Source: Candidatus Methanophagales archaeon (lineage in GTDB: Archaea; Halobacteriota; Syntropharchaeia; Alkanophagales; Methanospirareceae). Taken from it: DNA of 21,930 bases. Under the pieces are notes generated by a model. That model saw nothing but the letters and a program-made list of their open reading frames with translations, ran no database searches and was not told where the DNA came from. Positions 7,214-14,637 of the stretch are shown here, piece by piece (within the stretch, counting starts at the first letter, position 1; each line of letters opens with the position of its first letter). A program made the position numbers and the translations under genes. The stretch is taken from assembly GCA_023131215.1 (NCBI GenBank), contig JAGLZV010000082.1, positions 1-21,930 of the forward strand, in the 5' to 3' direction.

Positions 7214-7327
7214 ATGTGGGATTTAAATTTGAAAAGAGGTGTGGAGGTGGGCGGAAAACTCAAACTATTACTTACTGGCGAAGATTTACGAGGGATATTA
7301 GAGTTGGGCACGAGGCATGGAATGTGA
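7214..7327 (+). CDS. Small ORF overlapping the radical SAM gene (possible displaced N terminus)
   Basis: A 37-aa reading frame (MWDLNLKRGVEVGG..., then LLLTGEDLRGILELGTRHGM) ends with a TGA at 7325-7327, eleven bases inside the radical SAM gene in a different frame. Its composition looks protein-like, with regular hydrophobic spacing and Gly residues, and unlike the flanking A-rich DNA. The same frame is open back to 7103, but that upstream part crosses the repeat region and looks non-coding. It could be the N-terminal segment of the radical SAM protein separated by a frameshift, a translationally coupled small protein, or chance. I cannot tell which without homologues. Confidence 0.4.
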   Translation: MWDLNLKRGVEVGGKLKLLLTGEDLRGILELGTRHGM

Positions 7328-8363
7328 GCTAATTAAGCAGGGGTTTGAGCAAGGGAGTTGCCAGGTGTTTGATTTTAAGGAAGGGAAGTGGCGAAAAGCT
7401 TGTGAGGCGACGCTTAAGTATAAAGATGGGATTCCATACACATACAGGTTGATAAACGCAATCTTTCTTTCAAGACCTGAGCATTATCTCTCTATTTACC
7501 AGTCGGGATGCAACCTCGCATGCAAAAAATGCCACTCTTGGCATTTCACTCAAAATGCGGTGGGCGAGTGGATGTCTCCTTATGACGTGGCTAATGAAGT
7601 CGAGAGATATTTGAGGGAATACAAAATCACTTTTGTAAACAGAGAGCATGCGACGAGCTGGCACGCACATGAACTTTGTAAGTCATGCGGAAGTTGTGTT
7701 ATGTATGGCAAGAGAAGCAAGCGATGCCCGGGAGTGCTTGATGTTGACAAAATTGAGCTGAGCCCGCAGGGCTGGGGACCTGCTCGTAATATAGTTGCAT
7801 TCACAGGTGGTGACCTCGCATGCCAGCCCGATTTCTATGCGAAATCTGCGAAATTGATAAAAGGATCAAATGAAAATGTTTGGGTGCTTTTTGAAACCAA
7901 CGGGTATGGACTAACTCCGGGCAATTTAGACCTCTTCAAAGAATCTGGAATAGATTCCTTCTGGTTGGATATAAAGGCTTTTGATGAGGAGACGCATAAA
8001 AAACTTACCGGCGTATCGAATTCCCGTATTTTGAAACTTCCGGCGGAGATAAAGGAAAGAGAATTCGTTTTAGAGGTTCTCTCCCTCTATATTCCCGGCT
8101 GGGTAGAGACAGATCAGATCGGGAGAATAGCCAAGGGGTTAGCATCCGTAGATGCTGAAATTCCTTTCACCATCCTCGCTTTCTTCCCGGGGTATCAAAT
8201 GAGAGATGTTCCGTCTCCTACTATGTGGCAAATGATAGACGCTTATAATGCTGCAAAGGATGCGGGTTTGAGAAAAATTAAGCTTGGAAATATCCATTTA
8301 TTCGTGAACACACGTGAAGAATATGCGATTTTGGAAAAGCTCGTTGGACGAGCAAGTCTTTAA
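7317..8363 (+). CDS. Radical SAM protein, pyruvate-formate-lyase-activase-like, with extra Cys cluster
   Basis: Radical S-adenosylmethionine enzyme of unknown substrate. The 348-aa product has the canonical CxxxCxxC cluster as GCNLACKKCHSW (Cys65, 69, 72), the SAM-binding glycine region TGGD (about 163-166, replacing the common GGEP form), FETNGYG (about 193), and DIKAFDEETHKKLTG, all as in PflA/PflX-like activases. A second cysteine group CKSCGSC...RCPG (Cys121, 124, 127, 137) lies between the first cluster and the TGGD motif, placed like an inserted 4Fe-4S ferredoxin-type or auxiliary-cluster domain of a glycyl-radical activase. No glycyl-radical enzyme is adjacent. The start ATG has only GAGG directly before it, and the small ORF at 7214 overlaps it, so the true N terminus is uncertain. 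Confidence 0.85.
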   Translation: MECELIKQGFEQGSCQVFDFKEGKWRKACEATLKYKDGIPYTYRLINAIFLSRPEHYLSIYQSGCNLACKKCHSWHFTQNAVGEWMSPYDVANEVERYLREYKITFVNREHATSWHAHELCKSCGSCVMYGKRSKRCPGVLDVDKIELSPQGWGPARNIVAFTGGDLACQPDFYAKSAKLIKGSNENVWVLFETNGYGLTPGNLDLFKESGIDSFWLDIKAFDEETHKKLTGVSNSRILKLPAEIKEREFVLEVLSLYIPGWVETDQIGRIAKGLASVDAEIPFTILAFFPGYQMRDVPSPTMWQMIDAYNAAKDAGLRKIKLGNIHLFVNTREEYAILEKLVGRASL

Positions 8364-8524
8364 AAAACACTTTTTCTTTTTACAAAAAAGAAAACCTGTG
8401 CTAAGAAAGAGTATATTCTTTTGGTAAAGCTTTTCTTTCTAAGAAAAGGTTTGTGCTAAAAGAAAAAATACCAGTTTCTTTTCTGAAGAAAGGTCTAAAA
8501 GAATCTGCACTAAGATAGGTAAAA
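8364..8524. repeat. Cluster of three palindromes with a repeated GTGCTAA-type motif
   Basis: Three hairpins follow each other in 130 bp: TTTTCTTTTT-ACA-AAAAAGAAAA (8372-8394), CTTTTCTT-TCT-AAGAAAAG (8430-8448, extendable across one mismatch) and TTTCTT-TTCTG-AAGAAA (8475-8491). A motif close to GTGCTAAGAAA follows the first two (near 8398 and 8453), and GCACTAAGATA follows the third (near 8507). The arrangement looks like a degenerate tandem of about 50-55 bp. The first hairpin may terminate the radical SAM transcript. Confidence 0.6.
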
Positions 8525-9376
8525 ATGTCTTTGGAATCTGAAGAGGAAAATCGTAAGAAATACGAAGCAGAGTATATTGCATGGGTGCAGGTCGCCGCAA
8601 AGGAAATAGCAGAAACGCTAAAGAAGCTAAACTTCGATAAAATAGACAAAAACATTGAATTTTATGAAAGAAGCCTCGAACATCCGGCTTCCATGCACTC
8701 GCTACTTGAAAAGAGTGAGAAAGAAGTAATCGAAAAACTCGTTGGCAAAAAACGTGTCAAGAACACCATTTTGACGAAAACCAAAGCCCTTATTTTCGCA
8801 CCCTCTATTTTAGTTCCTTCTACAAGTTCCTTGGATTATGGCATTGCAATGCATCGCAGGTTTTTCATCCGGGGATTGTGGTTTTCCATCATAGCGCTGA
8901 ACGAGGATTACCTCGAATCCGCAACTGAATCCATGCTTAGATATATGCTCGAACACGAACTCGCCCAGGGCGAAATCTACAAAGAATTAGCCGTGCATCA
9001 AATCAAAATCCTCAGTTCGGAGATGAAAGGCGTAGTCCATGAAGAAGCGAGAGTGAAAGCAATACAGCGGTCTGCGATTTCTGCTGATGAACTGAAACGA
9101 GAAAGACAGTTGATTCTTGACCTTTCTGCTAAATCTCCACTGGTTCCTGTTCACTTCGCATCCGTATCGCTTTTCAGATATTTAGAGGAGAACTGGGAAG
9201 AAGTAAAGCGGTTTGGACTCCCCAGCCAGAACGAAATAGAAAGAGAATTAGAGCTTTCTGCTGAAAAATTCGCCGATTGGGCTGATTCCTCTTGTAGCTC
9301 ATTCAAAATATTTTTACGCGAGTTAAAACAGGAAATAACCATGACAGGGGCAGAATATGGCATCGAAATCGTGTAG
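8525..9376 (+). CDS. Conserved-looking hypothetical protein, 283 aa
   Basis: I do not recognise a family. The product is predicted mostly alpha-helical and soluble, with no signal peptide. It has a charged N-terminal helix (about 1-70), a central more hydrophobic stretch (KALIFAPSILVPS, HRRFFIRGLWFSIIALNEDYLE; about 88-132), then MLEHELAQGEIYKELAVHQ (about 141-159), where Glu143, His144, Glu145 and His158 could form a metal site although no HExxH protease motif is present. It ends with an acidic C-terminal helix pair. The sequence is complete, with AGGT upstream of the ATG and base composition like its neighbours. It follows the radical SAM gene after 161 bp of palindromes and precedes the hdr/nuo operon by 66 bp. 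Confidence 0.75.
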   Translation: MSLESEEENRKKYEAEYIAWVQVAAKEIAETLKKLNFDKIDKNIEFYERSLEHPASMHSLLEKSEKEVIEKLVGKKRVKNTILTKTKALIFAPSILVPSTSSLDYGIAMHRRFFIRGLWFSIIALNEDYLESATESMLRYMLEHELAQGEIYKELAVHQIKILSSEMKGVVHEEARVKAIQRSAISADELKRERQLILDLSAKSPLVPVHFASVSLFRYLEENWEEVKRFGLPSQNEIERELELSAEKFADWADSSCSSFKIFLRELKQEITMTGAEYGIEIV

Positions 9377-9442
9377 TAACACTTTTCCCTTTTTTAAAAA
9401 TGGCTTTTGGGCACAAACGCGATGAAATGTTGGGTGTAGCGG

Positions 9443-10327
9443 ATGAAAAGTTTAAATAAACAAAGACTTTTTGGAATGGGAGAAAAAGTGAGGAATGAAA
9501 GTCTATCAATAGGCGTTTATGTATGTCATTGCGGAACGAACATAGCAGCTACTGTGGATGTAAAGGAGGTAGCGGAATTTGCGAAAAATCTACCCGACGT
9601 TGCTATATCGCGAGATTACGTTTATATGTGTTCTGACCCTGGTCAGGAGATGATAAAAAGGGATATTCAGGATGCGAATCTTGACAGAGTTGTTGTTGCT
9701 TCTTGCTCGCCGAGGATGCACGAGCCTACTTTCCGAAAAGCGTGTGAGGAAGCGGGATTGAATCCGTATTGCATGGAAATGGCAAATATAAGGGAACATT
9801 GCAGTTGGGTTCATTCTGACAAGGAAAAGGCGACAGAGAAGGCAAAGGAACTGGTTGCGAGTGCAGTGGCGAAAGCATCTTTATTGCAGCCTTTGGAGCC
9901 AATGCGTATGGGAGTAACACCTTCTGCACTGGTAATAGGAGGAGGAATAGCAGGGATTCAAACTGCGCTGGATATTGCAGATGCGGGGTTTCAGGTGTAT
10001 TTGGTGGAAAAGGAGCCATCTGTTGGTGGGCACATGGCTCAACTTGATAAAACTTTCCCTACCTTAGATTGTTCTGCCTGTGTGCTCACGCCGAAGATGG
10101 TGGATGTAGCTCGGCATGAGAACATCAAGCTAATTACTTATGCGGAGGTGGAGAGCGTAGAAGGCTATGTGGGAAATTTTAGGGTGAAGGTAAGGAAGAA
10201 ACCTCGTTACGTGGACGAGGAAAAATGCACGGGCTGCGGCATGTGCTATAATAATTGCCCGGTAAGATATACGCCTCAGGTGAAAGGTAGGGAAAAGGAA
10301 GAAAATGAATCAGGAAAAAGTAGATAA
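9443..10327 (+). CDS. hdrA: HdrA-like protein, N-terminal half only (FAD domain part 1)
   Basis: N-terminal half of the heterodisulfide reductase flavoprotein HdrA. The 294-aa product follows HdrA closely: IGVYVCHCGTNIA (about 23-35), VASCSPRMHEPTFRKACEEA (about 85-104), the dinucleotide-binding VIGGGIAGIQTALDIADAG (about 164-182), VEKEPSVGGHMAQLDKTFPT followed by DCSACVLTPKM, and the first 4Fe-4S motif CTGCGMCYNNCPV (about 262-274). There it stops after a short charged tail. Ordinary HdrA runs on to about 650 residues; the missing C-terminal half is found fused in the gene starting at 12725. The ATG at 9443 has GGGTG 6-10 nt upstream and a TATA-like TTTTTTAAAAA near 9390; ATG 9476 is an alternative. 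Its 3' end overlaps nuoE by 23 bp, so it is the first gene of a four-gene operon. Confidence 0.92.
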   Translation: MKSLNKQRLFGMGEKVRNESLSIGVYVCHCGTNIAATVDVKEVAEFAKNLPDVAISRDYVYMCSDPGQEMIKRDIQDANLDRVVVASCSPRMHEPTFRKACEEAGLNPYCMEMANIREHCSWVHSDKEKATEKAKELVASAVAKASLLQPLEPMRMGVTPSALVIGGGIAGIQTALDIADAGFQVYLVEKEPSVGGHMAQLDKTFPTLDCSACVLTPKMVDVARHENIKLITYAEVESVEGYVGNFRVKVRKKPRYVDEEKCTGCGMCYNNCPVRYTPQVKGREKEENESGKSR

Positions 10328-10763
10328 AATTATAGATAGGTATTCAGCCAAAGAAGGAAAGGGAATTTTAATTCAGTTACTACTGGATATACAGAATGAG
10401 TTCAATTGGCTGCCAGGGGAGGCAATAGTGCAGATAAGCGAGCGACTACAGGTCCCTGTGAGCCAAATATATCGAATAGCCAGTTTTTATAAGGTGATGA
10501 GTTTGGCTCCGATAGGGCGCCATTTGATTCAGGTTTGTTTAGGCACTGCCTGTCACGTGCGTGGTGGTCCGAAGATTTTGGACAAGGTAGAAGAGTGCTT
10601 GAAAATTAAAACAGATGAGACAACTTCAGATATGAAGTTTACAGTGAGAAGGGTTAATTGCCTTGGCTGTTGTGCATTGGGACCGGTGATGGTGGTTGAT
10701 AACGATTACCACGGTAAGATAACCACTGTGAAGGTTAAAGAGATTTTGGAAAGCTATGATTAA
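10305..10763 (+). CDS. nuoE: NADH dehydrogenase-type subunit NuoE ([2Fe-2S] thioredoxin-like)
   Basis: 24-kDa-type subunit that pairs with NuoF in complex I, NAD-reducing hydrogenases and NAD-linked formate dehydrogenases. The 152-aa product has an N-terminal helical bundle (LLDIQNEFNWLPGEAI, VPVSQIYRIASFYKVM) and a thioredoxin-like [2Fe-2S] domain with ligands in CLGTAC (Cys78, Cys83) and CLGCC (Cys119, Cys123). The length is normal. It overlaps the HdrA N-half by 23 bp and lies 15 bp before nuoF, implying coupled translation. The C-x4-C and C-x3-C spacings are as in functional members, so the cluster is probably intact. Confidence 0.95.
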   Translation: MNQEKVDKIIDRYSAKEGKGILIQLLLDIQNEFNWLPGEAIVQISERLQVPVSQIYRIASFYKVMSLAPIGRHLIQVCLGTACHVRGGPKILDKVEECLKIKTDETTSDMKFTVRRVNCLGCCALGPVMVVDNDYHGKITTVKVKEILESYD

Positions 10764-10778
10764 ATCGAAGGAGGGATA

Positions 10779-12716
10779 ATGGCACGAATAAAATCGACTG
10801 CAGAGTTAGAAGAGCAGAGGCAAGAGATATTGTCCAAAAGAGACCCGGATAAGTCCCGTATTGCTATATGTTCCGGAACTGGTTGTCTCGCTTTGGGCTG
10901 TGACCGGGTTATAAGTGCCTTTAAAGAGGAGATAAAAAGACAAGGCTTGGAAGACAAAGTGGATATTAAGGAAACAGGTTGTCCTGGTTTTTGTGAGAAA
11001 GGCACTATCGTCGTTATTTACCCTGAGGGGATATATTATCTACAGGTGCAGCCTGAAGACGTTCCAGAGATCGTTTCCGAGACCATAAAGGGGAAGAAGG
11101 TTGTTGACCATCTGCTTTACACAGACCCCAGCACTGGAGCAAAGGCAATTCATGAATCCCAAATTGCATTTTATAAGAATCAAAAGCGGCTTCTTATTGG
11201 GAATAACATTAAGATAGACCCCAAAAATATCGAAGATTACCTTGCTCTTGATGGTTACCGTGCACTGGCAAAGGCGCTATTTGAGATGACACCGGAGCAG
11301 GTAATTGAAGAGGTGAAGGAGTCCAATTTGAGAGGACGGGGTGGTGCTGGATTCCCTGCGGGCAGGAAATGGGAGACCTGCCGTAATGCCTCCGGAGAGC
11401 CAAAATATGTCATTGTTAATTGTGATGAAGGAGACCCTGGAGCATTTATGGACAGGGCGCTTATGGAAGGAAACCCTCACAGCATCCTTGAAGGATTGAT
11501 TATCGGTGCTTATGCTGTCGGTTCCCATGAAGGCTTTATCTACGTGCGGCAGGAATATCCATTAGCAGTGGAAAATGTCGGTATTGCCATTGAACAAGCA
11601 AGGGAATATGGTTTCCTCGGTGAAAACATCCTCGGTTCAGGGTTTGACTTCGAGGTTGAGGTGCATCGAGGCGCCGGGGCTTTTGTCTCTGGTGAGTCCA
11701 GCGCATTGATGACGGCGATAGAAGGCAGAGTTGGAGAGCCCAGACCAAAGTATATCCATACAACGATAAGTGGTGTCTGGGAAAAACCGAGCAATTTAAA
11801 TAATGTAGAGACATGGGCTAATATTCCGCTTATCATAAATAACGGTGCTGAGTGGTTTAAATCTATTGGCACCGAAGGAAGCAAAGGAACCAAGATTTTA
11901 TCTCTGGTGGGCAAGGTGAATAATACTGGTCTGGTGGAAGTTCCTATGGGCATTACGCTGCGGGACATCATATTCAAAATAGGTGGTGGGATTCCAGGCG
12001 GCAAGAAGTTCAAGGCGGTCCAGACAGGCGGTCCTTCTGGGGGTATCATTCCAGAACAGTATCTTGATTCACCAGTAGATTTTGACGAGCTTGCTAAATT
12101 GGGTTCAATAATGGGCTCTGGTGGGATGGTGGTAATGGATGAAGATACATGCATGGTGGATATTGCTCGCTTTTTTATTGATTTCCTTTGCGATGAATCA
12201 TGTGGCAAATGTGTTCCATGTAGAGAAGGTTTGGACCAAATGCGAGGAATATTGAATGACATCGTTGCCGGAAAGGGGGAGGAAGAAGATATCGAGCTGC
12301 TTGAGGAGATAGGAGAGACGATGAGTAATTTCTCGCTTTGTGCTCTGGGAACAACGGCTGCCAATCCCGTATTAACTACCATTCGGTACTTTGGTGATGA
12401 CTACGAAGCGCACATCAAAGAAAAGCGCTGTCCTGCTTTGGTATGTAAAGACTTGATTGCTTATTATATTGACCAGAAGAAGTGCATAGCTTGCATGCTT
12501 TGCCTCAATAATTGCCCTGTGGATGCGATAGAGGGAGAAAAAGGAAAAATACATGTGATAGACCAATCTAAGTGCAATAAATGTGGAACATGCTATGATG
12601 TTTGCCCGCCGAAGGTAGGGGCGGTGAAGAAAATTTCTGGCGAACCTGTTCCTCCACCTCCTCCGGAGGAAGAGAGGAAGATAAAAAGAGAAAAGGGAGA
12701 GAAAGAAGGAGATTGA
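10779..12716 (+). CDS. nuoF: NuoF/HydB-like NAD(H)-binding FMN iron-sulphur subunit
   Basis: Flavin and NAD(H)-binding subunit of the NuoF/HydB/HndC type. Domains in order: N-terminal thioredoxin-like [2Fe-2S] domain (Cys31, Cys36, Cys68, Cys72; residues about 26-110); NuoF core with NAD-binding GRGGAGFPAGRKW (186-198), FMN-binding VNCDEGDPGAFMDR (213-226) and GAGAFVSGESSALM; the N3-type cluster ESCGKCVPCREG plus Cys521; then two C-terminal 4Fe-4S motifs, CIACMLCLNNCP (569-580) and CNKCGTCYDVCP (599-610). The tail is Pro/Lys-rich. The 645-aa length matches the three-part HydB architecture of bifurcating hydrogenases, not plain NuoF. A strong AAGGAGGG site lies before the ATG. Arg codons include several CGN and some wobble positions look richer in C than in flanking genes, which may reflect acquisition from bacteria; that is an impression, not a calculation. 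Confidence 0.96.
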   Translation: MARIKSTAELEEQRQEILSKRDPDKSRIAICSGTGCLALGCDRVISAFKEEIKRQGLEDKVDIKETGCPGFCEKGTIVVIYPEGIYYLQVQPEDVPEIVSETIKGKKVVDHLLYTDPSTGAKAIHESQIAFYKNQKRLLIGNNIKIDPKNIEDYLALDGYRALAKALFEMTPEQVIEEVKESNLRGRGGAGFPAGRKWETCRNASGEPKYVIVNCDEGDPGAFMDRALMEGNPHSILEGLIIGAYAVGSHEGFIYVRQEYPLAVENVGIAIEQAREYGFLGENILGSGFDFEVEVHRGAGAFVSGESSALMTAIEGRVGEPRPKYIHTTISGVWEKPSNLNNVETWANIPLIINNGAEWFKSIGTEGSKGTKILSLVGKVNNTGLVEVPMGITLRDIIFKIGGGIPGGKKFKAVQTGGPSGGIIPEQYLDSPVDFDELAKLGSIMGSGGMVVMDEDTCMVDIARFFIDFLCDESCGKCVPCREGLDQMRGILNDIVAGKGEEEDIELLEEIGETMSNFSLCALGTTAANPVLTTIRYFGDDYEAHIKEKRCPALVCKDLIAYYIDQKKCIACMLCLNNCPVDAIEGEKGKIHVIDQSKCNKCGTCYDVCPPKVGAVKKISGEPVPPPPPEEERKIKREKGEKEGD

Positions 12717-12724
12717 AGTGGAAA

Positions 12725-14575
12725 ATGGAGGAAGAGAAAGAGGTAACATTGGAGGTTGATGGTAAGGATGTAAAGGCAAAGGAAGGAATGACCATTTTGG
12801 AAGCAGCAAGGAGTGAGGGCATTGATATTCCCACGCTATGTTATCACCCTGCACTTTCTCCTTTTGGCGCTTGTCGCCTATGTTCCGTTAAGATAACCAC
12901 GAAACATGGCAGAGAAAGAATTATTACCGCCTGCACTTATCCGGTGGAGGAAGGGCTTAAAGTAGAAACGAAAGCTCATGAGATTATCAAGGGTCGTAAG
13001 AAGATTCTTGAATTACTACTTGCTCGATGCCCTAGGGTGGATAAGCTAAAAGAATTGGCAAGAGAATATGGTGTAGAAGCGCCGAGACCGAGATTGAAGC
13101 GGAAGGATGAAAAATGTATCCTCTGCGGTTTGTGTGCACGAATTTGTGAGGAGAGGATGGGAGTGAGTGCAATTAATTTCGTTGGCCGAGGTGTGGACCG
13201 TAAAGTGGAGACGCCTTTTCAACTGACTCTGGATATAAACTTGGATGTGTGCATGGCTTGTGGAGCTTGTGCTTTTGTTTGCCCTACGGGTGCGATAAAA
13301 CTTGAGGACATTACCAAGAAGAAGCCGGTACCAATTCCTTCGGAATTCGAGCTGGGTTTAACATCGAGAGCACCTATCTATGTCCCTTTCCCGCAGGCGA
13401 TGCCTAATGTGCCGGTGATAGACATGGGAACATGCGTTCATTCTCTTACTGATGAATGCAGGATATGCGAAGAGTTCTGTGAACCAGATGCTATTGATTT
13501 TGAACAGGAGGAAGAGATTATAGAGTTAAATGTGGGAGCAATCGTTGTGGCAACGGGTTATGATTTATTCGCCCCTTCTTCAGAGCCGAATTACGGATAT
13601 GAACATGACGAGGTAATAACAGGCTTGGAATTCGAGAGACTTTGTAACGCTTCCGGTCCGACATTTGGGAAGATAGAAATAAATGGAAAGGAGCCGAAAG
13701 AAGTGGTTTTCATAAGCTGCGTAGGGTCGAGGGAGAAAGAGGTGGAATGCGGAAAAGGGAATGAATACTGCTCTCGTGTATGCTGCATGTACATAGCGAA
13801 ACAGGCGCACTTGGTGAAAGAACATATTTCGGATGCGAATGTGACAGTGTTTTATACGGATGTTCGAGCTTTCGGTAAAGGATTTGAGGAATTCTACTGG
13901 CGAGTGAAAGAGGAGGGAGTGAATTATATAAGGAGGGAGTTAACTGACGAGATAAAAGTGGAGAAGGAAGAGAATGGGAAATTGAAAGTGGAAACGATAA
14001 GTGAAGGTCGCATTATTGAAAAGGAAGCAGACCTTGTGGTGCTTGCAACTGGCATTGTTCCCCGAACCGATATTCTTGACCTTGCAAGGAAGCTAAAGAT
14101 AACGCAAAGTGCTGATAGATTCTTCCTTGAGGCGCATCCAAAACTTCGACCTATGGATACGCTTACCGATGGTATTTTCCTCGCAGGATGCTGTCAATCG
14201 CCAAAGGACATTCCTGACAGTGTTGCACAGGCATCGGCAGCGGCATCGAGAGTTTGCAGCATCTTATCTCAGAACTATATAGAAGTGGAGCCGATAATAG
14301 CAGAAGTGAATGAAGAGCTTTGTATAGGCTGTGGTGCTTGCGAAGAAGTTTGTCCGTTTGGAGCAATAGAGTTAAAAGAAGAGGAGAAACAGTTAGAGGA
14401 AATCTTGCTCAGGACGAGGAAATCGTATGTGAACCCAGCGCTATGTAAAGGCTGTGGTGCTTGCATTCCCGAATGCCCCGTTGGTGCGATGACTCAAAAG
14501 CAGTTTACGTCAGCACAGATAGAGGCGATGTTGAAGGAGGTCGGTGTTAGTGTCAGTGCTACGGTTACGAAATAA
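12725..14575 (+). CDS. Fusion of NuoG-like FeS module with the C-terminal half of HdrA
   Basis: A 616-aa fusion. Residues 1-75 form a plant-type [2Fe-2S] domain (Cys39, 50, 53, 70). Then come ELLLARCP, CILCGLCARIC (131-141) and CMACGACAFVCP (176-187), as in the N-terminal part of NuoG/HoxU-like proteins. From about residue 205 (PSEFELGLTSRAPIYVPFPQ) it is the second half of HdrA: a Cys cluster (237, 245, 248, 252), GAIVVATGYDLF (271-282), SRVCCMYIAKQA, FYTDVRAFGKGFEEFY, LVVLATGIVPRTD, GIFLAGCCQSPKD followed by SVAQASAAASR, and two terminal ferredoxin motifs CIGCGACEEVCPFGA and CKGCGACIPECPVGA. The start ATG is 8 bp after the nuoF stop; the frame is open 41 codons upstream but that part overlaps nuoF and is low-complexity. 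The NuoG His-Cys3 (N5) site is absent. Confidence 0.93.
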   Translation: MEEEKEVTLEVDGKDVKAKEGMTILEAARSEGIDIPTLCYHPALSPFGACRLCSVKITTKHGRERIITACTYPVEEGLKVETKAHEIIKGRKKILELLLARCPRVDKLKELAREYGVEAPRPRLKRKDEKCILCGLCARICEERMGVSAINFVGRGVDRKVETPFQLTLDINLDVCMACGACAFVCPTGAIKLEDITKKKPVPIPSEFELGLTSRAPIYVPFPQAMPNVPVIDMGTCVHSLTDECRICEEFCEPDAIDFEQEEEIIELNVGAIVVATGYDLFAPSSEPNYGYEHDEVITGLEFERLCNASGPTFGKIEINGKEPKEVVFISCVGSREKEVECGKGNEYCSRVCCMYIAKQAHLVKEHISDANVTVFYTDVRAFGKGFEEFYWRVKEEGVNYIRRELTDEIKVEKEENGKLKVETISEGRIIEKEADLVVLATGIVPRTDILDLARKLKITQSADRFFLEAHPKLRPMDTLTDGIFLAGCCQSPKDIPDSVAQASAAASRVCSILSQNYIEVEPIIAEVNEELCIGCGACEEVCPFGAIELKEEEKQLEEILLRTRKSYVNPALCKGCGACIPECPVGAMTQKQFTSAQIEAMLKEVGVSVSATVTK

Positions 14576-14586
14576 AAAACATTCAC

Positions 14587-14595
14587 TTTTATATA
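14587..14595 (+). promoter_or_regulatory. TATA box for the ATP synthase K gene
   Basis: TTTTATATA lies about 50 bp upstream of the ATG at 14638, directly after the hdr/nuo operon. With the usual 25-bp spacing, transcription would begin near 14618, just ahead of the AGGTGA ribosome site at 14621-14626. This indicates a separate transcription unit. Confidence 0.6.
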
Positions 14596-14637
14596 CTCCT
14601 TCAATATAAAGAAAAGAAAGAGGTGATAGAAATAGAT

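Noticed and set aside
8364..8524. CRISPR array
   Set aside because: The repeated units are palindromic and degenerate with no constant repeat length or unique spacers, and no cas genes are in the window.
11540..12382. 280-codon open frame antisense to nuoF
   Set aside because: It is Ser/Pro-rich, has no family motif and lies opposite a fully conserved gene; it is a shadow frame.
12602..12724. 41-codon upstream extension of the NuoG-HdrA fusion
   Set aside because: It lies entirely inside nuoF, is low-complexity and precedes the conserved start at 12725.
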